Assembly (NCBI GenBank): GCA_040376705.1
Contig: JBEIQE010000012.1
Span: forward strand, 1-64,000
Origin: JBEIQE01 sp040376705
GTDB taxonomy: Bacteria; Pseudomonadota; Alphaproteobacteria; UBA2400
Direction of reading: 5' to 3'
Length of the DNA stretch: 64,000 nt
Position numbers and translations under genes: made by a program. The notes beneath the pieces are model-generated. The model had not been told where the DNA came from, did no database searches, and saw only the letters and a program-made list of their open reading frames with translations. Shown in pieces: positions 33,562 to 41,390 of this stretch (the first letter of the stretch is position 1; every line of letters starts with the position of its first letter).

Positions 33562-34839
33562 ATGATCAGGCAGAGTGTTCTGGCGAATGGCATTACGGTA
33601 GTCACTAACCGCTTTAACGAGGCGAATGGTGCCTACCTTCACTGGCATCTGGGTGGTGGGTCCTGTGCCGAGCGCAAGGACTATCACGGGGCTAACCACC
33701 TGCTCGAGCATCTGCGCTGTAACCGCCATAACATCAGCATACCGATTGAAGATATCGGTGGTGAAGTTCATGCATTTACCACGAATGATTCAACCGAGAT
33801 GTTTGCCCATGTATGGCCTGATGCGACACGTGCCACTTTGGATCGGTTACTCACGACCGGCCTCAAGTACCCTATTCTTGCGCCAGCCGAGCTGGAGACC
33901 GAGCGCAGGCGTGTGATTGTGGAGGTGATTGAACGCAGTAGTCAGCCACTGGTTGCTTTTGCCGAAGAAACTAATGCTCATATGTTTAAGGGTATGCCAC
34001 GCGCCCATCCTGTCGGTGGTACTCCCAAAGTAGTAGCAACACATGACTTCAATAAACTCAGCCAGCTGCATCAGCGGCTGCTGGTAGGCCCTAATATCCG
34101 CATCATCGCCTCTGGTGCTGTTGAGCATGAGCCGATCGTGCAGCAAGTTAGCGACCTGCTGGGTGACATACCTGCGGGGCCGATGCCTCGGATCAGGCCA
34201 AGCCGTTTCAGATCCGGTGGGTTCCGGCTTTATGTGCCGAATGCTGATACAGTAGAGGTGATTTTGCAATATAGGGCTGATGCGCAGAATTCTCCCCGTC
34301 GACCAGCGTATATTATGCTGCAGGAGCTGCTGGCGGGTTCGCGCCAATCGGTTTTATTTAAAAATCTCAGCTATACGCGCGGGCTGGTTTATGGTGTGAG
34401 TTCTGAATATAACTGCTGGAAGCACGATGGCGCAGTTGCCATCAATCTAACCTGTAAGGCAGATCAGGCGCAGCGTACCATTAATGCACTGGCGCGGTTG
34501 ATGACCGAGATGCCGGATCACATTACGCAGGTAGATTTTGACCGCGCCCAGCGTGCCTATACATTCAAGCTCGCCAATACAGTAGAGACGCATGAGGGCT
34601 GGGGTGCACGGGCCATGAATGATCTTACGCAATATGGGCATATACGCAGTCTGGATGATATCCGTCAGCAGTTCGGGGCAGTTACTTTTGCCGATGTGCA
34701 GCAGGTCGCGCGCGACCTGCTCAAGCATAAACCTTTTATATCGGCCATGGGCGAGGTGCAGAAGTTGCGTCTGGTCGAGCCGTTTGATAATGCCGTGGCT
34801 AAGTATAATGCTAAAATAAAAGGTCAGCGCGTGCCGTAA
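33562..34839 (+). CDS. M16 family zinc metallopeptidase, second of a pair
   Basis: A 425-residue partner of the preceding gene. The zinc motif is HLLEH at residues 46-50, with Glu121 (VIVEVIE) as the likely third ligand. The C-terminal half has FKNLSYTRGLVYGVSSEY. In many M16 pairs one subunit lacks the zinc motif, but here both keep it, so each could be active. No signal peptide is present. The last 16 bases overlap the convergent upp gene. Confidence 0.83.
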   Translation: MIRQSVLANGITVVTNRFNEANGAYLHWHLGGGSCAERKDYHGANHLLEHLRCNRHNISIPIEDIGGEVHAFTTNDSTEMFAHVWPDATRATLDRLLTTGLKYPILAPAELETERRRVIVEVIERSSQPLVAFAEETNAHMFKGMPRAHPVGGTPKVVATHDFNKLSQLHQRLLVGPNIRIIASGAVEHEPIVQQVSDLLGDIPAGPMPRIRPSRFRSGGFRLYVPNADTVEVILQYRADAQNSPRRPAYIMLQELLAGSRQSVLFKNLSYTRGLVYGVSSEYNCWKHDGAVAINLTCKADQAQRTINALARLMTEMPDHITQVDFDRAQRAYTFKLANTVETHEGWGARAMNDLTQYGHIRSLDDIRQQFGAVTFADVQQVARDLLKHKPFISAMGEVQKLRLVEPFDNAVAKYNAKIKGQRVP

Positions 34840-35480
34840 AGTCGATCGCCTGCATCGCCAAGACCGGGCACGATGTAGGCGTTGTCGTTCAGCCTCTCAT
34901 CCAGCGCAGCGGTAAATACTTTTACTTTCGGGTGCTTCTCAAGCAGCACCTTCACGCCTTCAGGCGCAGCGACCAGTGCCATCACGCGAATGCGCTCGGC
35001 TGGAATGCCATGGCGCATAATCACCTCAATTGCATGCGCGAGCGAGTGGCCGGTGGCCAGCATGGGGTCGACAATGATGAAGATACGGCCCGGTATATCC
35101 TCCGGCAGCTTGGCCATATACTCAACCGGTCGATGGGTTACATGATCGCGATAAAGCCCGATATGGCCAATCGGCGAGCCGGGAATCAGCTGCTCGGCCA
35201 TGCTGTCAGCCATCACCATACCGGCGCGCAGAATGGGAACAATCGCGGGCATCGGGCCATCCAGCGTTGGAGCATCCATGGGCTGAATGGGTGTCTGTAT
35301 GCGGCGGGTAGTGAGCGGCAGGTCGCGCGTTACCTCATAAGCCAGCAGCAGCGCAATCTCGCGCATGCGGCCTCTGAAGCCGACCATGGGCCGCTCGGCC
35401 TCGCGCATTTCGGTCAGCTTGTGCTGTACCAGCGGATGGTCGACGACGAAAAGGTTGGGCAGGTCAGGCGGCGTAAGCAT
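34824..35480 (-). CDS. upp: Uracil phosphoribosyltransferase
   Basis: A 218-residue enzyme of normal Upp size. It reads VDHPLVQHKLTEMR near the start, then VPILRAGMVMADSM, and a PRPP-binding loop IIVDPMLATGHSLAHAIEVI. The usual loop is MLATGGS, so Gly is His here. YIVPGLGDAGDRLYGT forms the uracil-binding end. It converts uracil and PRPP to UMP. It is the last gene of an apparent operon that begins with yhhQ. Confidence 0.93.
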   Translation of the reverse strand: MLTPPDLPNLFVVDHPLVQHKLTEMREAERPMVGFRGRMREIALLLAYEVTRDLPLTTRRIQTPIQPMDAPTLDGPMPAIVPILRAGMVMADSMAEQLIPGSPIGHIGLYRDHVTHRPVEYMAKLPEDIPGRIFIIVDPMLATGHSLAHAIEVIMRHGIPAERIRVMALVAAPEGVKVLLEKHPKVKVFTAALDERLNDNAYIVPGLGDAGDRLYGTR

Positions 35481-35503
35481 GCACGCAGCCTAGCTAACGA
35501 ATC

Positions 35504-36307
35504 TCACGCCGTGAAGCGGTAATCGGAGCAGGTATTACGATGAATAAAACCAAGGCTTTGGTACATCTGGTTGGTAAAAGGGTGAGTGATATCGGCATTC
35601 AGCCCGACACCGAATCCGTTACTTAAAGCCATTTCTGCTGCCTTGCCGGTCAATGCCTTGGCATAGCCATGACCGCGGTGTTCTGGCAATGTGTATACTG
35701 CACCAAGGCGTACAAGTGAATTGCCGTGTGGAATCATATTCACCATGGCTGTTACCACGCCCTCATGCTCCCAGAACAATGGTGTATCGGCTTCAATCCA
35801 GCCTTGCGCATCGAGCCTTAACTCATCCTGATTACGTGTGATCCCGACCGCCTCTTGCTGGAAATCGGTAATCAACGTGCACAGAAGAGTTAGGTCATTC
35901 AGGTTAGCTTTGCGCCAGTTACCTCGTGGTTGTTTAGGTTGCTTGAGCTCGCTCATACGGTACCAGTTCATGTCGAGGTGCAGTTTGGCTTTAGCGCCAC
36001 GCTTTAAAAAGCTTTCAGCAAAAGTTGCGGTTACGGCTTTATCACCAGTCAGTCCGCCAGGTATGGGTAAATGAGAAAGTGCATCAGCCAGCTCTTTTGC
36101 TAGCTTGGCATCGCGTCCGCTCGGTATCCAGCGCTGTTTATCATCCTCACGCAGGAAGATGCGCTGCCCTGTATCAGAAACAAAAAGCAGGTTGGGTTTA
36201 GGTGGTATCGCGAGAAGTAATCTCGGATTTGCATCAGGGTCATTTGCCAAATGCGGCGTAAGGGCGGCGCTAAAGCTGGCTTCATCGGGGTAATGCATAA
36301 GCTGCAT
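35504..36307 (-). CDS. GNAT family N-acetyltransferase
   Basis: A 267-residue protein. The C-terminal ~110 residues are a GNAT fold: VRLGAVYTLPEHRGHGYAKALTGKAAEMAL contains the acetyl-CoA motif A (RGHGYA), and TNQMYQSLGFIHR is the typical end. The N-terminal ~140 residues may be a second, degenerate GNAT unit, a known layout. Substrate is unknown. It lies nine bases after queG and 23 before upp. Confidence 0.78.
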   Translation of the reverse strand: MQLMHYPDEASFSAALTPHLANDPDANPRLLLAIPPKPNLLFVSDTGQRIFLREDDKQRWIPSGRDAKLAKELADALSHLPIPGGLTGDKAVTATFAESFLKRGAKAKLHLDMNWYRMSELKQPKQPRGNWRKANLNDLTLLCTLITDFQQEAVGITRNQDELRLDAQGWIEADTPLFWEHEGVVTAMVNMIPHGNSLVRLGAVYTLPEHRGHGYAKALTGKAAEMALSNGFGVGLNADITHPFTNQMYQSLGFIHRNTCSDYRFTA

Positions 36308-36316
36308 TCCTAAAAG

Positions 36317-37354
36317 CTAAACGGCTTTGCTGGCCCCCGCAAGCGCCTGCTGTGCCCATGCTGCTGCTTCCTGCACCACGGCATCTTCATGCTGCAAAAG
36401 TGGGGTGATTTGTGCGAGTAAGGCTGGCTGCTGGCTGTTACCGGCGGCAATCAGGCAGTTGCGTAAAAAGCGGTTGATGCCGATGCGCTTGATCGGTGAG
36501 CCCGCAAAGCGCGCGCGGAAGCCGGCATCGTCAAGTTGCAGTAGTTCAGCCAGAGCGGGCAGTTTGTTTTCATGGCGTGATTTAAGGTCAGGCTGTGCGC
36601 CTTCCTGCGCAAACTTATTCCAGGGGCAAACCGACAGGCAGTCATCGCAGCCATAAATGCGGTTCCCCATGGCTTTGCGAAACTCATGCGGTATTGGCCC
36701 TTTATTCTCAATGGTGAGGTACGAGATGCAGCGACGGGCATCGAGCTGATAGGGCGCGGTAATTGCGCGCGTGGGGCAAACATCGATGCAACGGGTGCAG
36801 GCGCCACAGTGATCGGCTTCGGCTCTATCAGGTGTCAGCTCTAGCGTAGTGAAAATCTCGCCCAAAAACAGCCATGAGCCGAACTCACGCGAGACGAGAT
36901 TGGTATGCTTACCCTGCCAGCCAAGGCCACCTAGTTGCGCGAGCGGTTTTTCCATCACTGGTGCAGTATCAACAAACAGCTTAACCTCTGCTTTGCTGGC
37001 CTCGCCAAGCCAGCGGGCAAGCACGCGGAGCTGCTTCTTCAGCACATCATGATAATCACGCCCGCGTGCGTAAACCGAGATGTTACCGTGCTCGGCATGA
37101 GCGAGATTTTCCATCGGGTCGTGGTCAGGCCCGTAGTTCATACCTAACACAATAACTGTTTTGGCCTCAGGCCAGAGCGCATTGGGCGAGCGGCGCTGCT
37201 CGGCGCGCTCTGCCAGCCAGCCCATATCACCATGCTTGCCGTCTGCCAGAAAAGCCTGCAACCGTTCACCAGCGAGTGGGGCCAAATCCGCAGGCGCAAA
37301 GCCGATGGCCGAAAAGCTCAGCTCGAGCGCCTTGTTGCGGATAGTCTCAATCAT
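36317..37354 (-). CDS. queG: Epoxyqueuosine reductase
   Basis: A 345-residue protein with QueG features: LGMNYGPDHDP, GRDYHDVLKKQLR, VDTAPVMEKPLAQLGGLGWQGKHTNLV, and two cysteine clusters for [4Fe-4S] centres (CGACTRCIDVCPTRAI and CDDCLSVCPWNKF). It reduces epoxyqueuosine to queuosine in tRNA with a cobalamin cofactor. The C-terminal part has HEAT-like repeats. The start overlaps the tgt stop. The need for cobalamin gives a link to the cobalamin genes at 28.7-32.2 kb, though that link is indirect. Confidence 0.94.
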   Translation of the reverse strand: MIETIRNKALELSFSAIGFAPADLAPLAGERLQAFLADGKHGDMGWLAERAEQRRSPNALWPEAKTVIVLGMNYGPDHDPMENLAHAEHGNISVYARGRDYHDVLKKQLRVLARWLGEASKAEVKLFVDTAPVMEKPLAQLGGLGWQGKHTNLVSREFGSWLFLGEIFTTLELTPDRAEADHCGACTRCIDVCPTRAITAPYQLDARRCISYLTIENKGPIPHEFRKAMGNRIYGCDDCLSVCPWNKFAQEGAQPDLKSRHENKLPALAELLQLDDAGFRARFAGSPIKRIGINRFLRNCLIAAGNSQQPALLAQITPLLQHEDAVVQEAAAWAQQALAGASKAV

Positions 37355-38475
37355 AGCGCAGCTATATCCCCGCGTGCCATCTCAAGGCGCATGGCGGCAG
37401 CTTCGTCGGCAAAGTTGCCATTCTCGATTGCGGTACGCATGCGCTTCATGATGTGCTGGTAGAAGTAGATGTTGTGCCAGGTCAGCATCATGGGGCCGAG
37501 AATTTCTTCGCAGCGGAAGAGATGGTGCAGGTAAGCGCGAGTAACGCCAGCCAGCGCGGGGCATTGCACTTCTTCATCCAGCGGGCGGTGGTCATCCTGA
37601 TGGCGTGCGTTCTTCATGTTCAGCTTGCCGCGCGAGGTAAAGGCCTGCGCTGTGCGGCCCGAGCGTGTGGGCATGACGCAATCAAACATATCAATGCCGC
37701 GCTCAACTGCACCTATCAGGTCTTCGGGTGTGCCAACGCCCATGAGGTAGCGGGGTTTGTCAGTCGGTAGGGCTGGGCAGACATTATCAAGCGCCGCGAA
37801 CATCTCGTGCTGCGGCTCGCCCACTGCCAGGCCGCCCACGGCGTAACCTTCAAACCCGATTTTTACCAGCTCTTCAGCGCTTTTAAGGCGCAGGTCATTA
37901 TAGGTGCCGCCCTGGTTGATGCCGAACTGGCCATAGCCTTCGCGTGGTTTGAACGCTGCGCGTGAGCGTGCAGCCCAGCGCATGGAGAGCTCCATCGACT
38001 TCTGCACGGTTTCATGCGTGGCAGGTAGGGCCGGGCATTCATCAAACGCCATGGTGATGGTAGCATCTAGAAGATGCTGGATCTCGGTTGAGCGCTCAGG
38101 GTTCAGCTCATACGACGCGCCATCGATATGCGATTTAAAGGTCACGCCCTTCTCGGTTATCTTGCGTAGCTTGGCGAGCGACATGACCTGAAAACCACCG
38201 CTATCGGTGAGGATGGGCCCGGGCCAGCGCATGAACTTGTGCAGGCCACCCAAGCGGTCGATGCGCTCGGCCGTTGGCCGCAGCATCAGGTGGTAGGTAT
38301 TGCCCAGCACAATCTGTGTGCCGGTGCTGGCCACGGCTTCCATGGTCATGGCCTTTACGGTAGCAGCAGTACCTACAGCCATGAAGGTGGGGGTCTCTAC
38401 CGTGCCATGCGCAGTATGCAAACGGCCACGACGGGCACGACCATCGGTCTTCAGCAGGTCAAAAGTCAGTGCCAT
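37351..38475 (-). CDS. tgt: tRNA-guanine transglycosylase
   Basis: A 374-residue enzyme. It has FMAVGTAATVKAMT, ILTDSGGFQVMSL with the active-site Asp, FDCVMPTRSGRTAQAF with the nucleophilic Asp region, and conserved zinc-site cysteines downstream (DEEVQCPAL, LFRCEEILG). It exchanges guanine-34 for preQ1 in tRNAs with GUN anticodons. It lies between queA and queG in the same transcript. Confidence 0.95.
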   Translation of the reverse strand: MALTFDLLKTDGRARRGRLHTAHGTVETPTFMAVGTAATVKAMTMEAVASTGTQIVLGNTYHLMLRPTAERIDRLGGLHKFMRWPGPILTDSGGFQVMSLAKLRKITEKGVTFKSHIDGASYELNPERSTEIQHLLDATITMAFDECPALPATHETVQKSMELSMRWAARSRAAFKPREGYGQFGINQGGTYNDLRLKSAEELVKIGFEGYAVGGLAVGEPQHEMFAALDNVCPALPTDKPRYLMGVGTPEDLIGAVERGIDMFDCVMPTRSGRTAQAFTSRGKLNMKNARHQDDHRPLDEEVQCPALAGVTRAYLHHLFRCEEILGPMMLTWHNIYFYQHIMKRMRTAIENGNFADEAAAMRLEMARGDIAAL

Positions 38476-39479
38476 TATGTTGTCTCCGGAAAGAGCAGCG
38501 AGGTATCGCCATAGGAATAGAAGCGGTAGTTGCCATCAATCGCATGATGGTAAATGGCCTGCATGCGCGGCATGCCCACCAGTGCCGCCACCAGCATGAG
38601 TAGGGTAGATTTGGGCAGATGGAAGTTGGTCATCAGCCCATCCACCACCTTAAACTGGTAGCCGGGCGTGATGAAAATATCGGTATCGCCCGCAAAAGGC
38701 TTACCGGCAGCAGCCTCGAGTGTGCGTAGCGATGTCGTGCCAACCGCAATCACGCGGCCACCACGCGCCTTGCAGGCGGCAATCGCCTGCGCAGCCTCTT
38801 CGTTCAGTTCCGCCCATTCGCTGTGCATGACATGGTCTTTGGTATCTTCAACCCGTACCGGCTGGAAGGTGCCCGCGCCAACATGCAATGTCACAAAGGT
38901 ATGCGGGCAGGGGAGCTGCGCCATCAGTTCGCTGGTAAAATGCAGGCTGGCGGTAGGCGCTGCTACTGCACCATCCTTGGCTGCAAATACAGTCTGGTAG
39001 TCGTACCGATCGCCTTTGTCATCTGCGCGTTTGATGTAAGGCGGCAGCGGCATGTGGCCATATTCTTCAAAGCACGCCTGCAGTGTGCGCGCACCTGAAT
39101 GGAAGCGCAGTACCACGCGGTCTTCTATACGGCCCATCACATCGGCATAAAAATCATCAGCGAAATAAATGCGGTCATTGTTATGCAGGCGCTTCATCGG
39201 ACGGGCGAAGGATTCCCATAAACCGTCTGGCCGCGCGCGGTGTAGCAGCAGCTCGATTTTGGCCGCACCACGCATGCCATAAAGGCGGGCAGGGATAACG
39301 CGGGTGTTGTTGAATACCAGCAGGTCGTTGGTATTTAAAAGACCCGGCAGGTCGGCCACTGTTTTATCAGACAGGCCGTCCGGGGTTGACAGCAGCAGTT
39401 TGGCGGCAAGGCGGTTATCCAAAGGACGCAGGGCAATACGCTCTTCCGACAAAACATAATCAAAATCATCAACGCGCAT
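38475..39479 (-). CDS. queA: S-adenosylmethionine:tRNA ribosyltransferase-isomerase
   Basis: A 334-residue protein of standard QueA length. Motifs: DDFDYVLSEERIALRPL, LLVFNNTRVIPARLYG, PTASLHFT, FVTLHVGAGTFQPVRVE and NFHLPKSTLLMLVAAL. It transfers the ribosyl moiety of SAM to preQ1-tRNA. It shares bases with the genes on both sides, so expression is tightly coupled. Confidence 0.95.
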   Translation of the reverse strand: MRVDDFDYVLSEERIALRPLDNRLAAKLLLSTPDGLSDKTVADLPGLLNTNDLLVFNNTRVIPARLYGMRGAAKIELLLHRARPDGLWESFARPMKRLHNNDRIYFADDFYADVMGRIEDRVVLRFHSGARTLQACFEEYGHMPLPPYIKRADDKGDRYDYQTVFAAKDGAVAAPTASLHFTSELMAQLPCPHTFVTLHVGAGTFQPVRVEDTKDHVMHSEWAELNEEAAQAIAACKARGGRVIAVGTTSLRTLEAAAGKPFAGDTDIFITPGYQFKVVDGLMTNFHLPKSTLLMLVAALVGMPRMQAIYHHAIDGNYRFYSYGDTSLLFPETT

Positions 39480-39987
39480 ATGAGTTGCTCCAACGGGTAA
39501 TAGCGATACGGAAAGGGGCGAGCAGCAGCACGGCCATGGCGAGTTTTACGCACAGGTCGCCTGCAGCCAGAGGGAGCCAGGGGATATCAGTACCTGCAAA
39601 GGCAAGACTGAAGAACAGCGCGGTATCGATAACCGAGCCAAGCGCTGTGGCGAATAACGGTGCTTTCCACCAGCTTGAGGCACGCAGGCGGTTGAACACG
39701 CTAATATCGAGCAGCTGGCCGATGAGGAAAGCACTGCCTGACGCCAGCGCGATGCGCGGCGTGGCGAGGTAAATAGAGAGCGCCACGCCCAAGGCAAATC
39801 CCGCATAGACAACCTGCCGCGCGCGCTGGGTGCCGAGCAGGCGGTTGGTCAGGTCGGTCGCCAAAAACGCAAACGGATAGGTGAAGGCACCCCAGGTGAG
39901 GTAATCGCCGATCGGGAATTGTACGAGATAGTTAGAGCTGGCCACCACCAGCATCATGGCCGTAATGGCGAGCGCGAGGCTTTTCAT
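39469..39987 (-). CDS. yhhQ: YhhQ/VUT family queuosine-precursor transporter
   Basis: A 172-residue membrane protein with five or six helices. It has the family's GAFTYPFAFLATDLTNRLLG, SGSAFLIGQLLDISVFNRLR and ALGSVIDTALFFSLAF. YhhQ imports preQ0 or preQ1. Its position as first gene of the queuosine operon supports this role and suggests the cell can salvage precursors. No queC, queD, queE or queF gene is in the window, so de novo synthesis cannot be judged. AGGA precedes the ATG. Confidence 0.9.
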   Translation of the reverse strand: MKSLALAITAMMLVVASSNYLVQFPIGDYLTWGAFTYPFAFLATDLTNRLLGTQRARQVVYAGFALGVALSIYLATPRIALASGSAFLIGQLLDISVFNRLRASSWWKAPLFATALGSVIDTALFFSLAFAGTDIPWLPLAAGDLCVKLAMAVLLLAPFRIAITRWSNSYAR

Positions 39988-40031
39988 TTTCTACACTTCC
40001 TGCCGGCTTACGGGCCGACCCTGAACACTCT

Positions 40032-40060
40032 TAAAAAACAACGGCCTCACAAGGAGGCCG
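40032..40060 (-). terminator. Intrinsic terminator after rpmB
   Basis: On the minus strand, CGGCCTC and GAGGCCG form a 7-bp stem around CTTGT, followed by a T-rich run (TTGTTTTTTA). It lies 26 bases beyond the rpmB stop and separates it from the queuosine operon. Confidence 0.85.
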
Positions 40061-40085
40061 CTGCTAAATCTATAAACCTGAAAGC

Positions 40086-40388
40086 TTAAGCAGCCTTCTT
40101 GGCCTTCTTCTCAGCGGCCTTGGCAATCTGCTTCTTCAGCTTGCGCTCGGTTTCGCCCAGATCGGCAACCTTTGCCTTGGCCATGAAGCTGTCGAGGCCG
40201 CCATTGTGCTCAATGGTGCGGATGGCGTTGGTGGTGAGGCGCAGGCTAACCATGCGGTTCAGCGCGTCGCTCATGAGGGCAGTTTCCTGCAGGTTCGGGT
40301 TGAACCGGCGACGGGTCTTACGGTTGGAGTGGCTGACGTTGTTACCGAACAGAACGCCCTTACCGGTGATGCCGCACTTGCGTGACAT
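40086..40388 (-). CDS. rpmB: 50S ribosomal protein L28
   Basis: A 100-residue L28 with the canonical MSRKCGITGKGVLFGNNVSHSNRKTRRRFNPN start, written here in part only to identify it; the block LMSDALNRMVSLRLTTNAIRTI follows. The end is Lys/Ala-rich (KKQIAKAAEKKAKKAA), an extension common in alphaproteobacteria. It stands alone with its own terminator. The upstream 175 bases to the next gene contain no feature I recognise. Confidence 0.95.
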   Translation of the reverse strand: MSRKCGITGKGVLFGNNVSHSNRKTRRRFNPNLQETALMSDALNRMVSLRLTTNAIRTIEHNGGLDSFMAKAKVADLGETERKLKKQIAKAAEKKAKKAA

Positions 40389-40563
40389 GATATTACCCTC
40401 GATTAATTCGTTAATGCCTGCCTCCCAGCGGCTTGGCCGCGTCTCTGGAAACAGTGCAGGCGGGGTTTATAGCGGGGGTCAGACGCAAGAGTCAACCGTA
40501 TTTGAGAGGGGTTTGTTGCCCTTTTTACGCCGCTGCCTGTGGCTAACAGCTTGAAAACATTAA

Positions 40564-41331
40564 TTAAGCGGCTGCGCGGCAGTTTTTGCGTAAAGCCTTG
40601 CACTCTTTAATCCATACTGCCTGCTGGCTGCGATAATGGATTGGCGCCACATCAAGGCGCTTTTGCACCTCGGCCAGAATGCGCTCGGCCTCGTTATTCT
40701 GCCCCAGTTTGATGAGCGTTCCTGCAAGGCGGCAGCGTGCCTCTTCGCCGCCCATACGCTCGGCCGCTGCACGATAGCTTTCGCTGGCGGGGGCTATGCG
40801 GCCCATCTCTTCGAGCACCCGGCCACGGGCCAGCATCAGCTCGGCCTGCTTACTATCAAGGTTGGCCTGCGCGAGGGCTTCATCAAGCAGGCTCAGTGCG
40901 GGGCTGAGCTTGCCTTGAAGGCGCAACGCATCCGCCAGATCAACCAGTACGCGCGGGTCGCGCTCGCCAATTTGTGTGAGTACACCCTGCAGCAGGGCCT
41001 CAGCTCCTTGGCCATCGCCGTTGCGCAGCAGCACTTGTGCAAGGCGATGGGCATTATCGGGTGTTGGGGTGGCATTATAAGCGCGGTTAGCCTCGCGCAG
41101 GGCGCGCTTGGGGTCGATCAGGTTAATCGCCATCTGCTGCAAACCAATCTTCTGCTTGGCCTGCAGCTCCATGGGCAGATACACCATAAAGAAGTAGAGG
41201 GCGGGGCCGACGACCGGAATCATCAGCACGTACAGCACCCAGCGGTCAGCACAGCAGCTCATTTTGGTTGAGGCATGCCAGAAGAAAAATGCCTGCACCA
41301 TGAGCGAGATGATTGTGATGGCGTATTGCAT
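40564..41331 (-). CDS. Membrane-anchored TPR protein
   Basis: A 255-residue protein. Two hydrophobic stretches lie in the first ~55 residues (ITIISLMVQAFFFWHA and VLYVLMIPVVGPALYFFMVYL). About five helical repeats follow, with TPR-like text: NAHRLAQVLLRNGDGQGAEALL, VLVDLADALRLQGKLSPALSLL and LMLARGRVLEEMGRIAPASESY. It is probably a scaffold at the inner membrane. No partner is evident from adjacent genes. Confidence 0.78.
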   Translation of the reverse strand: MQYAITIISLMVQAFFFWHASTKMSCCADRWVLYVLMIPVVGPALYFFMVYLPMELQAKQKIGLQQMAINLIDPKRALREANRAYNATPTPDNAHRLAQVLLRNGDGQGAEALLQGVLTQIGERDPRVLVDLADALRLQGKLSPALSLLDEALAQANLDSKQAELMLARGRVLEEMGRIAPASESYRAAAERMGGEEARCRLAGTLIKLGQNNEAERILAEVQKRLDVAPIHYRSQQAVWIKECKALRKNCRAAA

Positions 41332-41390
41332 GATGGCCTCCGGCTGAGCGGATACACAATGGCTTAAACACTACAGCTTTGTCTAGAACT

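Noticed and set aside
39988..40085. preQ1 riboswitch before yhhQ
   Set aside because: The only clear structure is the rpmB terminator stem at 40042-40060 with its T-run. The rest shows no preQ1 aptamer pattern that I can recognise.
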